64,000 nt of DNA, taken from Dipteronia dyeriana (Eukaryota > Streptophyta > Magnoliopsida > Sapindales > Sapindaceae). Below the pieces are notes generated by a model that did no database searches, was not told where the DNA came from, and saw only the letters and a program-made list of their open reading frames with translations. The stretch lies in assembly GCA_032871835.1 (NCBI GenBank), contig CM065297.1:27475598-27539597 (forward strand), written 5' to 3'. The position numbers were made by a program, and so were the translations under genes. Of the stretch, positions 1-10,422 are shown in pieces. Position 1 is the stretch's first letter. The number at the start of each line of letters is the position of its first letter.

Positions 1-517
1 GGTTTTTGCTCTAGACAAAATTTGGTCAACTCATAAATAAAGGGTGTAGAATTCGGCCAAAGAGAAGAGAAAAAAAGGAACTCTTTTGTTTTTGATAGTA
101 CACTAGTATCCTTTACATCAAAAGAGGTTTGTGTACAAAATCAAATCAGGTTCATGCGAGTTTCAATCAATTAGATTGATAGTTCACAAGTGACCGGACG
201 TTCTTGGATTTTTCTCTTAGAGGATAATTGTAACTAACAAAGAAAAAGATTTTGTTTGTTTCCATCATCAGGTATACAATTTAAAGAAAGGGAGCCCACA
301 CTCCTAGGTGATTCACGTTTGTGATTGGATTGGAAGATCTTGCGGATTCAATTCGGCGCTTGTTCAATCATCACGAGAAAAATGTACGACACCTTTTTTA
401 TATACATCAATTAATCTAGGGTTAAGGTTCTTGTTATTAAAAAGGAAAATTTTTTATTTATACCGAAACCCTCATTTATTAAATTTTCACACTTTCGCTG
501 TGCGTATTTTCCCTATA
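1..517 (+). repeat. A1 5' LTR, 3' part only
   Basis: This aligns over its whole length with 7436-7951 of the 3' LTR. It ends in ccctata immediately before the primer-binding site. The first ~1.78 kb of the LTR, including the TATA region, lies left of the window. Confidence 0.93.
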
Positions 518-519
518 AT

Positions 520-532
520 TGGTATCAGAGCC
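520..532 (+). other. Primer-binding site, initiator Met tRNA type
   Basis: TGGTATCAGAGCC lies 2 nt after the LTR end. It is the standard plant copia minus-strand priming site complementary to the tRNA-iMet 3' end. The same site recurs in A2, A3, B and S. Confidence 0.93.
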
Positions 533-658
533 AGGTTGTACCCTTGATTAATTGATGTATGTGTATGTGAATATTTTTCTTTTTATTGTATATATGCATG
601 TTTTAGAAAGAGATGACACTCTAGGTATTTGCATATATATTTACATTGGAATGTATGG

Positions 659-719
<61 letters not shown>

Positions 720-1935
720 ATATGTGGATTGTTAATGCTCAATTTTGGTCCTAGAATTTCAATGTATTTTGTCTTGGGATTGTAACAAGAATGGTGATCT
801 TTCATCGCCATAATTTCCTTCTTGGTAGTTGCTAAGTTTTTTATTTATTATTTTGTTGTTGTAATAAAAAAAATACGCAGTATTTTTTATTTAAAATTCT
901 TTTGTAATACATTCAAGTATCGAAGACTCGAAGGTTTGAAGAATTGGGAGCAACTGAAACAAGTTTGGGACCATGCGAGCCATAGCAACAAACGTGCATG
1001 TGAAGAGAACTTGGCCACGATTGTTGTGGCATGGGCTGCGCACTGCAGACCTATGGAAGCCATGGCTGTGCATGGCAGCCCATTAAGGGGTTGTGGCATG
1101 TGCACGCCCATGGGAGGGAGCCAAGGGTGCGCATGCCCATGGGAGGCAGCTGAGGGAGTCCAAAGGACGAAGGTCGTGAAAAGACTTGTTCGCCATGAAA
1201 GGAGTTTTTTGTATTCTAAGACATGTAATTTACTTGCTTTTCTAGGATGGACCAAAATTGTAGCTATTTATATTTTTGTAAATAATGCTATGTTTGTCGT
1301 TGTTTGATAACATGTCATATAGAATATGAGTGACACTCATATATCTCTTTTGGTATGAACATGCGTAGAATGGTTTAGGTATCTAAATTGGCATCTAGAT
1401 AACTTGATAAATCATTATTTGGAATTCGATCACACGCCTTAAATAATTGAACGGGAGAAGTTGTTTTGGAACACTTATGGCCTCAAAGTTTAGTTGAGCT
1501 TTATGTTTCATGTAATAACCTCCCAAGAGGTATTCATGAATGGAATTTAGCAAGATACTTCCTTACAAGGATAGACTAGATAATTAGCCCAAACGATATC
1601 TACTCCCAAAGGAGGGATATTCGTGAGGGATTATATTGAAGGTCGATAACCTAGTAACACACTCAATGTAATTTTATTAATATCCTCCCAAGAGTTCTTT
1701 TTAATAAAATTGCAAGGCTAACATTGAAAATTGTTGTTGTTATGTTAACAATTAGGTGGGACCTAGTCCAACTAGTAAATGGTGTGAACTCCCAAAGGAG
1801 GAGTAACGTTTATGGGTGTTAGATCACCGTTGAATTTTATGATTGAATTATATTATATATAATTCAAGATTAATATCCAAAAGTGTTATATCATGATTGT
1901 TTACTTATATAATTTTTGTTATTTTAAAAGAAATC
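533..1935 (+). other. A1 untranslated leader with hairpin motifs
   Basis: This 1.4-kb segment between PBS and gag holds no credible gene. It contains a (TA)n(GT)n microsatellite (659-716), a GC-rich patch around 960-1190 with two copies of CCCATGGGAGG, and four short self-complementary motifs. The motifs are CCTCCCAAGAGG at 1519-1530, CTCCCAAAGGAGG at 1603-1615, CCTCCCAAGAG at 1684-1694 and CTCCCAAAGGAGG at 1789-1801. The same order of motifs is seen in the A2 and A3 leaders. Short ORFs here are not supported. Confidence 0.75.
659..716. repeat. (TA)n(GT)n microsatellite
   Basis: About 11 AT units are followed directly by 18 GT units. A similar TA/TG tract lies at the equivalent leader position of A2 (23580-23646), and a TA-only tract in A3 (about 41420-41452). 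It is therefore an old part of the family, not a local expansion. Confidence 0.95.
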
Positions 1936-2650
1936 ATGACCCCATCCCTAATCAACATCCTAAAAGATAATACTTTAACTGGTGGTAATTATGTCACATG
2001 GAAAAGGAAAATTGGGTTGTTATTGCAAGCTGAAAAACATAAATTCGTTATGTCTATTCCTTAACCACTCATACTAATGAATCTACTCAAGAGCAAAGAG
2101 ATGAGTATTGACATTGGGAGTCTTCACATGAGATGGCTAAATGTTACATTATGGTCACCATCTCTGACGCGTTGCACTAGCAACACAAAGGAATGGAGAC
2201 TGTTGCCGATATAATGATGTCTCTTGTTTGCTATGAGGCCTAGGACGACTAAGAGAGAGGCAATGACTGCTTTCATGAATCTTAGGATGAAACTTGGACA
2301 GGCTGTGAAAGATCACATGATAAAAGACATAGCACATCTCAATATTGCTGAACTGAATGGTGCTGAGATAGATGGTGAGACGAAAATTGACATGATTGTC
2401 AACTCACCATAAATTTCCTTTGATCAATTCAAGTTGGACTACACCTTGAATAATAAGGAATACACATTGCAAGACCTGATGCAAGATGTTCAAAGTGTCG
2501 AGAAAATCCTTGTGAAAGGCAAGGGTCAAGAGATTCATACCGTAGGTAAAGTTGCTTCTGTTAAGACCGGTAGGAAGGTCAAGAAACAACAGAAGAAAAA
2601 GAAACTTGGGCCTAACCAGAAGGGGTTACCGGGAAAGGAAAAGACTGAAT
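1936..2650 (+). pseudogene. A1 gag pseudogene
   Basis: The ATG at 1936 begins MTPSLINILKD, also found in A2 (minus, ATG at 22522) and A3 (minus, ATG at 40200), which fixes the start. The reading is broken early by a stop after a short stretch (FVMSIP). It resumes in pieces at about 2224-2412 (FMNLRMKLGQAVKDHM, a UBN2/copia gag core) and 2413-2650 (basic, lysine-rich C-terminus). The CCHC zinc knuckle and the protease D-S-G motif present in A2 are absent: the sequence jumps from a lysine-rich stretch to residues that follow the protease motif in A2. Gag would form the virus-like particle shell. This copy cannot encode an intact one. Confidence 0.85.
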
Positions 2651-3892
2651 AAGAATGAATTCAATTTGCATTTAGGCAATGAAGCGTTGGTATCTACTAG
2701 TGTAGTGGGAAATATTAGAATCATTTAAGATACTTATAGGCATTTAGTTTTAATAAACCTTTATTATGTACCACAATTCAAGAGGAATTTAATTTAGGTC
2801 TCTTGTCTAAATAAATTTGGATATTCGGTTACTTTTAATAAAGGTTTTATTATTAGTAGGAATAACAAATTTGTTTGTAAAGGTACAATGGAAAATGGTT
2901 TATTCTTCGTGCATAGAAATATCTCTCACTTGTTAGACAGAGAATCAACGGAACCTAATCATAAAAGAGTAAAATTATCAAAAGATGAAACCTACCTATG
3001 GCATATGATCCTAGGTCATATTAACCAAAATAGGATTAAAAGATTGGTTAGTGATAGACCTCTAAGTGACTTAAAGGTTGGTGATCTACCAGCTTGTGAA
3101 TCTTTTTTGGAAGGTAAAATGACCAAAAGGTTATTCACGACCAAAGGCACAAGAGCCATCGAATGTTTAGGATTGATACAAACTGATGTGTGTGGACCTA
3201 TGGGCATTCAAGCAAGAGGTGGATATGAGTACTTCACCACTTTCATGGATGATTACTCAAGATTTGGCTATGTGTATCTCATGAGACATATGTCGAATAC
3301 TTTTGACATGTTCAAAGCATTTAAAACTGAAGTAGAAAATCAGCTTGAGAAACGCATAAAAATCTTGAGGTCTGATCACGGTGGAGAATATATATCTGGT
3401 GACTTTCAGCAATATCTTATAGATAATGGGATAATTTCTCAGTTTTTTGCTACAGGCACACCTCAACAAAATGGGGTGGTAGAAAGGAGAAATAGAACTC
3501 TTTTGGACATGGTTAGGTCTATGTTGAGTTATTCAATGCTTCTTAATTCTTTTTGGGGATATGCTTTACAAACTGCTATGTACATTATAAACGATGTACC
3601 ATCTAAGTCGGTTCCTAAAACACCGCATGAGTTATGGAACGGGCGAAAGCCTAGTTTACAACACTTAAGGATATTTGGATGTCTTGCGCACGTGTTAAAA
3701 GGAAAGACAGAAAAGATAGAGTCCCGTTCAGAAACATGCATATTTGTAGGGTATCCAAAAGGAACAAAAGTATATTATTTTTATAGTTCTTTAAATCTTA
3801 AAGTATTTGTTTCGATAAATGAAAAATTTCTTGAAGAGGACTATATGAATAATTTTATGCCTAAAAGTAGAATTGTCCTGAATGAGCTTTAA
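2651..3892 (+). pseudogene. A1 integrase (long open segment 2888-3892)
   Basis: Codons 2888-3892 form an uninterrupted 334-residue stretch covering the pre-integrase zinc domain and the rve catalytic core. Catalytic residues are all visible: Asp in TDVCGP, Asp in RSDHGGEY, and Glu in GVVERRNRT. The last two are separated by 35 residues, the expected spacing. The zinc motif reads CESF where CESC is expected, so the last Cys ligand is lost; A3 shows the same CESF. Upstream (2651-2887) protease-end and linker residues are readable but contain stops. The protein would insert the cDNA into chromosomes. It would be made from a gag-pol polyprotein, so the internal ATG at 2888 is not a real start. 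Confidence 0.88.
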
Positions 3893-5585
3893 GGAGATAC
3901 AATTCCATAAGAGGTTTCACTACCAAGCCCAATTGTAAACTCTGTACCAACACAAGATCAACAATCTACCATACCTCATCGTAGTGGGAGGGTTAGTAAA
4001 CAACCCGAACGATACATCGGTCTAGGAGAATCTGTAGAGAATCTGTAGAGAATCTCTTGGACGACGATGGTCCCTATACGTACATGGAAGCAATGAAAGA
4101 TGTTGATTGTCGCCATTGGCAAAAGGCAATGCAATTTGAAGTTGAATCTATGTTCAAAAACAAAGTCAGGTCTCTTGTAGACTTGCCTAAAGGGATAAAA
4201 CCCATCGGGTGCAAGTGGGTATATAAGAGGAAAAGAGGAATGGATGGAAAGGTGGAAACCTTTAAAGATAGATTGGTAGCTAAAGTTTATACACAGAAAG
4301 AAGGTATCGATTATGAAGAAACCTTCTCTCCTGTGGCCATGCTTAAATCCATTAGGATACTCTTATCCATTGTGGCATCTCTAGACCTAGAGATTTGGCA
4401 AATGGATGTCAATACAACTTTCCTTAATGGAAGTCTTGAAGAAAGCATCTATATGATGCAACCAGAAGGATTCATTGAAAAAGGCCAAGAGGAAAGGATA
4501 TGCAAGTTGAAAAGATCCATATATGGATTGAAGCAAGCATCCAAGTCCTGGAACATAAGGTTTGATCAAGCCGTGAAAAGTTTTGGATTTATTCAAAACC
4601 TTGATGAACCTTGTGTATACAAAAGGATTAAAGGCGACAATTTGGTTTTCTTATTTCTTTACGTTGATGATATACTACTCATCGGAAATGATATAGGTGT
4701 ATTGACATCAATAAAAGAATGGTTAGCAAAACAATCTGATATGAAGGACTTAGGAGAAGTAAGTTATATTTTTGGTATCCAAGTAATAAGGGATAGAAAG
4801 AATAGAACGATTGCATTATCCTAAGTTTCATACATAGATAAAATCTTGTCTATTTTTTCCATGTAGGATTCCAAGAAAGGTATGTTACCTTTCAGACATG
4901 GAATCAAACTTGCTAAGGAAAAAGTTCCTAAGAATGATCATGAAGAGCAATTCATGAGTAAGGTTCCATATGCATCGGCAGTTGGAAGTCTCATGTATGC
5001 AATGCTTTGTACTAGACCATATATTTGTTTTTTTGTGGGCATAGTTAGTAGGTTTCAATTAAAGCACGATCCTGATCACTGGACGACAGTCAAGCATATT
5101 TTCAAGTATCTTAAGAGAACGAGAGATTATATTCTTGTATACTCTGGAGGGGATTTAATTCCCGTTGGATATACATATTCTGATTTTCAGTCAAATTCTG
5201 ACTCTAGGAGATCAACATCAGGATCTGTGTTTACTATTAGAGGAGAGGCAGTCATAGGAGGAGCATCAAGCAATCTTGTATTGCTGATTCCACCATGGAA
5301 GCCGAGTATGTTGCCACATGCGAGGCTACTAAAGAGGCTGTTTAGCTTCGCCAATTTTTGACTAACTTGGAAGTGGTTCCTGATGCGAATAAGCAGATCA
5401 TTATCTATTGTGACAATAGTGGAGCAGTGGCTAATTCGAGAGAACCAAGAATTCATAAGAGAGGGAAACACATTGAAAGAAGGTATCACCTTCTGAGGGA
5501 AATTGTGCATAGGGGTGAAGTGACGACTACCAAGATTGCGTCAGCAGATAATCTAGCAGATCCCTTTACAAAGGCTCTTCCATAA
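3893..5585 (+). pseudogene. A1 reverse transcriptase and RNase H pseudogene
   Basis: After a linker with a stop at 3907-3909, RT is open from 4057 to 4821. It shows GCKWVYKRKRG, FLNGS, YGLKQASKSW and the catalytic LYVDDILLIGND. Stops at 4822-4824 (TAA) and 4864-4866 (TAG) fall where A2 has CAA (Gln), which looks like C-to-T decay. RT continues in frame (SYIDK, then DSKKG) to the RNase H domain, which is frameshifted near 5250-5340. RNase H then resumes at 5358-5585 ([24 protein letters not shown]). The end of RNase H is followed directly by the PPT, as in other copia elements. Confidence 0.9.
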
Positions 5586-5643
5586 AAGAGTTTTAATGGG
5601 CATCTAGAGAACATAGGGATAAAAGATAAGACACATTTGCTAT

Positions 5644-5659
5644 AGAGTAAGTGGGAGAT
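5644..5659 (+). other. A1 polypurine tract
   Basis: agagtaagtgggagat is purine-rich and ends exactly where the 3' LTR begins (TGTTAGGATT). It is the expected plus-strand primer site. Confidence 0.85.
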
Positions 5660-7165
5660 TGTTAGGATTATGATCGATAGCAAGAGTATAATAATGACTT
5701 TGACAATCTTTTCATATTAATAAAGTGATTTCTAGTTTAACAAATCTTATAGCATTTATAGTTTAATTATTATAATTGTCAAAAGTAAATACATAAGGTC
5801 AAAAGACTATGAGAAAAGAAGAATTGTTTATACATCTTGATATGTATGAAGTAGACAAAATTCTTTAGTTAGTCTTGAATAATATTCACAACTTAAGATA
5901 AAGGTTGGGTGCCTTTATCTTGTTAAAGTTGTAGATTCTTTTGCTAGCATTTGAGTGGGATCAAATGTGTTATGATGAGTTTAAAATCATCAAAGTGTGG
6001 TGCCTTTAGGCAAAAGAATCTAGTGCACTAGGTGTATTGAATAGGATCATAGTGAAATACTTTATCCAAAACCGTCATTGGATAAAAGTTTTTCACTTGA
6101 AGACAATCGGAGAATCTATCTCAATCCTGAGATAAATGATGGACTTATGGTTGCAAGTGTTATCATTTGAGCTATCAATGAGTATGATTATATAACATAG
6201 TCTATCATTGGTATTCATTTGTTAATCAATAGAGGACTTCATTTATAGATATGGACATCGTGGCTCCATTTATTAAATTAGAGTAGAATATCATATTATG
6301 GATGTTTTGAGGTATTGGATATAAAATCTTAACGTTAAGTTTTCAATAATGTCTATTGAAACATGGCTTCAGGACAAGTCAAAATATCCAAGTTCAAAAT
6401 GTGGTCATATTAGTGAATATGGTAACTTAGAGAGCTATAGGCGGTCTATGAGCACTTGGCGATTATGATATTCTTCACGATGATATATTTTCTCCAATAA
6501 GATTGTCTAGGGTAGGAATGAGTAACATCAACTTATTCTATCTTTATTTAAGAGTTCAATTTTAGTTCTTTAGTGGAATGAACTAAAATTAATAGATCGG
6601 ACCTAAATGAATCATTTGTTGATTGTGATTGTGTTGTGTCAGTTGGAGCTTAAAATTAGATAGTCCACCAAGACCCCCAATCCACACGAACTTGCATGGA
6701 TCACTTGATATATTCTATCAGACCAATTTGGGGTCCATCTAGAATTGTATTGAGGCATGTGGACTTGTTTCTTTTTGTAAGAATGAGTTTAGTCCACATG
6801 TGGACTTTTTATTAAGGTCCAATGGATTTAATAAAATAAGAAAAATAATATATATACCTATATACTGTTTTAGGCGGCAAGGCTAATGTATAAAATCCTA
6901 AATATATTATTTTTATTTTATTAATTAATTAAATGGAATTTAATTAATTTGTTGATTAATACATTATTTATTTAAAAGTCAAAATCTTTTTCCTAGTAGG
7001 AGATAATCTCCTAAAATCATACTATTGTTGGTAGTATAATTAATATTAAAGACTATATTTGATAAGTAAAATTATTTATCTAATTAAATTAGGAAGTCTT
7101 TAATATGATTACAAATACACTATTGAGTTGGATTAGGAGTCTTGGTGTAGGAAAGAATTCTTTTT

Positions 7166-7309
7166 GGAAAAGGATTTTTGATCACCAAGTAAATCTACCT
7201 AATGGTAGAATTCTTCTTTGAAAAGGATTCATAACCACCAAGTAAATCTACCTAAGGAAAGGATTCTTAACAACCAAGTAAATCCTTCTTAGGAAAGGAT
7301 TTGTGATCC
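7166..7309 (+). repeat. Tandem U3 repeats upstream of TATA box
   Basis: Three near-repeats start at 7166, 7220 and 7255, and a half unit starts at 7292. The core is GGAAAGGATT, then a short variable stretch, then ACCAAGTAAATC. The block ends at the TATA box. Related units are present, with a different copy number, in the LTRs of A2 (about 15600-15700 and 24370-24440) and A3 (about 42165-42260), all on the minus strand. The position suggests an enhancer, by analogy with the repeated U3 boxes of other plant copia elements. Confidence 0.8.
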
Positions 7310-7319
7310 TATATATACC
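7309..7319 (+). promoter_or_regulatory. Putative LTR TATA box (A1)
   Basis: ctatatatacc follows the tandem U3 repeats. Equivalent sites are read on the minus strand in A2 (about 15580-15591 and 24360-24371) and A3 (about 42146-42156). Transcription start is inferred, not seen. Confidence 0.65.
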
Positions 7320-7951
7320 AACTTGAAATTTTGATCAGCCCTTATGATTTTATGAAAAAAAAATTGGCCAATCAAGGTGATTTTCTAAGAGAGAATTCGA
7401 CCAAGCAAGAGAGAATTTTGAGGTTGAAAAATTTAGGTTTTTGCTCTAGACAAAATTTGGTCAACTCATAAATAAAGGGTGTAGAATTCGGCCAAAGCGA
7501 AGAGAAAAAAGGGAACACTTTTGTTTTTGATAGTACACTAGTATCCTTTATATCAAAAGGGTTTTATGAACAAAATCAAATCGGCTTCACGCGAGATTCA
7601 ATCAATTAGATTGATAATTTACAAGTGACCGGACGTTCTTGGATTTTTCTCTTGGAGGATAATTGTAACTAACAAAGAAAAAGATTTTGTTTTTTTCCAT
7701 CCACAGGTATACAATTTAAAGAAAGGGAGCCCACACTCCTAGATGATTCACGTTCGTGATTGGATTGGAAGATCTTGTGGATTCAATTCGGCGCTTGCTC
7801 AATTGTCACGAGAAAAAGGTACGACACCTTTTTATATACATCAATTAATCTAGGGTTAAGGTTCTTGTTATTAAAAAGGGAAATTTTTTATTAATACCCA
7901 AACCCTAATTTATTAAATTTTCACTCTTCCGCTGCGTGTATTTTCCCTACA

Positions 7952-8105
7952 GTATGAACAATTCTTATTTTCTCGTAGTCTTTTGACATCTATAATAATT
8001 AAACTATAAATGCTATAAGATTTGTTAAACTAGAAATCACTTTATTATTATGAAAAGATTGTCAAATACATTATTATACTCTTGCTATCGAGCATAATCT
8101 CAACA
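7952..8105 (-). repeat. Inverted A-family LTR terminus fragment
   Basis: The reverse complement starts TGTTGAGATTATGCTC at 8105 and follows the first ~180 bp of the A-family LTR, with a ~26-bp internal deletion. It ends where the A1 3' LTR begins, so A1 appears to have inserted into an older, oppositely oriented copy whose remainder lies left of the window. Confidence 0.85.
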
Positions 8106-8676
8106 GTTTCATCATTGCGAAGCATGAAGATGATGTATACAAGCTTCATACAGCCTTGTATGGTTTGAAGCAGGCTCCTAGGTCTGGTACAGTAGGATAG
8201 ACTCATACTTTATGCAAATGGGGTTTTAAAAGAAGCCAAAATGAGGCCACTCTGTATGTCAAGACAGATGGAAATGTGGCTAAGATAATTGTATCTCTGT
8301 ATGTAGATGATTTGTTGTTGTCTGGAGGTGATGCAACAAAAAATTCAGAATTCAAGAAGTGTATGCTGGCTGAGTTTGAAATGACAGATCTTGGTGAGAT
8401 GAACTATTTCCTTGGCATGGAAATTCATCAAGAAAAGAGTGGCCTTTTTCTTACTCAAAGAAAATATGGGATGGATATGTTGAGAAAATTTAAAATGAAA
8501 AATTGTAATAAAGTTGTGACTTCATTGGCTATCAATGAGAAGCTCACAAAGAAGGATGGTGATGGAAAGGCTGATGAAAGCCATTATAGAAGCCTTGTGG
8601 GTAGCTTTTTGCCTTGTTGTATCTCATTGCCACTAGACCAGACTTGATGTATGCATTAAGTCTTCTGTCTCGACGC
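8106..8676 (+). pseudogene. Copia RT fragment of a different family
   Basis: Translation shows YGLKQAPRS, then (open from 8276) VSLYVDDLLLSGG, EMTDLGEMNYFLGMEI, and after a frameshift near 8610 the motif LYLIATRPDLMYALSLLSR. It covers the RT palm from the YGLKQAP block to the RT/RNase H junction. The sequence is clearly not from the A family (A family: YGLKQAS..W, GVLT). It is closer to the Tork/Ivana/Oryco style, but I cannot place it. It is truncated on the left by the A-family LTR and on the right at about 8676 by unrelated DNA. No other part of this element is visible. Confidence 0.85.
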
Positions 8677-9543
8677 CACATCATACTTTTACCTAGAATC
8701 GAGAAGAACCGGTACCAAGATACCTCCGGCCTAGTATCTAGGTACTGCGACACCTATATGAACCCAAGTACTGCGATATCGGTCCAAGACCAATCCAGCA
8801 TGTGCATCTCATCCGCCTAAAATGAAGAGAGGTTCTAAGAAGGTGCCAGGCATAATAGAGTGAGAACCACGCCGGTAAAGGAAGACCTATATACCTAGGA
8901 TGATGGACCAGTACTGCGCCCAAAGAAACAGAGCCAACATTTGTCTCCAACAAGGCAAAAGAGAAGGTTGACCTCCTCGACACTTAAAGCACCATATGTG
9001 ACAAACTGGTAAACTCAATTAGAATTCAAATATAATGGAAACCAATATGTAGTCAAGGGGAGTGATTCCCCTGATAATTTACAACTTCAGTCAATGCCAA
9101 TTAACTCCGATGATTACAGATCAGCTGGCTAGATTTATGGGGATTGACTGAAAGAATCGGATACCATAAATATAGCAATAGAATTTGAAGAAAAGGGATG
9201 AAAATCTAGAAGTCGAAGAATCGAACAACAAAGAGAGAGAGATAGTTTTTTTGCCATCACCATACAAAGATTATCCACTTATCGATTAGCACGAGCTCGC
9301 CATCACCATCTGTGTAAGGTGAGAGTGAGAGAGAGAGAGAAAGAGAAAGAGAAAGAGAAAGAGAAAGAGAGAAAAGAGAGTCTTATATTGAAATTGATAT
9401 CACCATTGTACCAATCATGTGAGCACAAAACATCCCTTTCTCATCATTCTTGTTCCTTTTACGCTATTTATTATATCTACCTTGTCATAGTCACGGTACG
9501 AGGTACCTATCCCGCTACAGCCTACCAAGTTGTGACTTGAGGG
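8677..9543 (+). other. Probable Tat-1 LTR remnant, non-coding
   Basis: No coding capacity is seen. The sequence starts abruptly at the RT fragment. It ends with gacttgagggtgtt, which resembles the last ~60 bp of the T2 LTR (cttgagggtgttaact at 26703-26718). I infer a degraded 5' LTR of the adjacent gypsy element T1. There is no second LTR in the window to prove it. It contains the GA microsatellite at 9321-9378. Confidence 0.4.
9321..9378. repeat. GA/GAAA-rich microsatellite
   Basis: A pure-purine tract of GA followed by AGAGAAA units. The ORF through it is low-complexity and not a gene. Confidence 0.9.
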
Positions 9544-10422
9544 TGTTGATCCAAATTCTACACCGAAACAAATTTTTGGTTACTAAAAATTAATTTTAAA
9601 CATTTAACATCATTGCATTTTCTCCATTTAAAATCTGAAAGAGTGTCATGTCATCCAAAGTCAACTAGACTAAACCAACCTAAGTTGACCAGAGATGGCA
9701 TCATGACATCCAGTCGAGATTACCTAAGCGATCAGCTAGAGATAACCCAATTGAAGTGATTATATTGACCAGGTAAGGATGTCCCAATCAGGATTATTAA
9801 AATGGTCAGGACAAGACCAACAGTCAAGATCAAACCACTGGTAGGGGAGAATGAGTTCTGGTCAAATCTTGTAGATGGTCAGTTGAGCGACACGTGGAAA
9901 ATGTTGAATTCAATGCAATTACAGCTTGTATACGTAGAGAATAAGTCTTAATCAAGTAAGGTGTCTCGAAGCACACTCTGATAAGGAATCAAATTTCCTT
10001 AGAGATACTTGAGTCCAGATAAGGCAAGAGAGGTAATGCATTCAGAATATGATCAATATGGAACAGGAAAGAAGAATAAAACAACTTCAACAAGACATAT
10101 TTGCATAAAACCTCAACAATTCCTTACTTGTACACCAAGAATTATTGTTCTATGTATGTATAAATAGACCCTAATAATATCCATGAAGGGGTTAACACAA
10201 AAAAAACATACAAGAGAGTAAGCATGTAACAATTTGTTCATAGTGAAATTCTTTCCTCGCTGCCTCTGGCAACCGTGGTTTTTTCTCGCTTTGGGTTTTC
10301 CATATAAAACTTTGTGTCTTGCATGCTTGATTTCTTTTCTTACTTTATAATTCAATTGTTGGTTCATATTAACTTGTTAGATGCATAGTTAAATTCACGT
10401 AATCTAAAAATCACCGTCAACA
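9544..10422 (+). repeat. Candidate copia-type LTR, 5' boundary uncertain
   Basis: The right end is CCGTCAACA (10422). A matching TGTTGA start exists at 9902 (521 bp) and another at 9544 (879 bp). Inside are gtataaatag at about 10157-10166 (TATA) and, downstream at about 10269-10302, AACCGTGGTTTTTTC then GGGTTTTCCA. That pair is a stem-forming R/U5 signature common in plant copia LTRs. No primer site follows and neither boundary gives a TSD (gaaaa or gaggg against attaa). It may be a solo LTR with decayed flanks. Confidence 0.5.

Larger units (their letters stand above)
1..7951 (+). mobile_element. Copia LTR retrotransposon A1 (Angela/TAR-like), 5' end cut by window
   Basis: The order is partial 5' LTR (1-517), PBS (520-532), long leader, gag, integrase, RT, RNase H, PPT (5644-5659) and 3' LTR (5660-7951). 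Integrase before RT defines Ty1/copia. Positions 1-517 match 7436-7951 closely, with scattered substitutions of several percent by eye, so these are two LTRs of one insertion. The RT motifs (NIRFD after YGLKQAS, LYVDDILLIGND) recall the Angela/TAR group, but this is recognition, not phylogeny. The element is dead: gag and RT have stops, RNase H is frameshifted, and the zinc knuckle and protease motif are deleted. The 5' flank lies outside the window, so no TSD can be tested; the 3' flank is gtatg. Two more copies (A2, A3) lie on the minus strand. Confidence 0.93.
5660..7951 (+). repeat. A1 3' LTR (2292 bp)
   Basis: It begins TGTTAGGATTATG after the PPT and ends TTTTCCCTACA. It is AT-rich and non-coding. 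A TATA box lies at about 7309-7319 (ctatatatacc), preceded by tandem repeats (7166-7309), giving a U3 of about 1.65 kb and R+U5 of about 0.63 kb. Family variants are in A2 (15000-17511 and 23734-25532), A3 (41566-43779) and the fragment at 7952-8105. Confidence 0.93.

Noticed and set aside
822..1307. 161-codon ORF and its antisense partner
   Set aside because: It lies in the A1 leader over the GC-rich patch. Both strands are open because the patch is GC-rich, and A2 lacks the sequence.
9544..9901. Part of the same LTR as 9902-10422
   Set aside because: A TGTTGA start exists at both 9544 and 9902 and neither gives a TSD, so I do not claim the longer boundary as proven.
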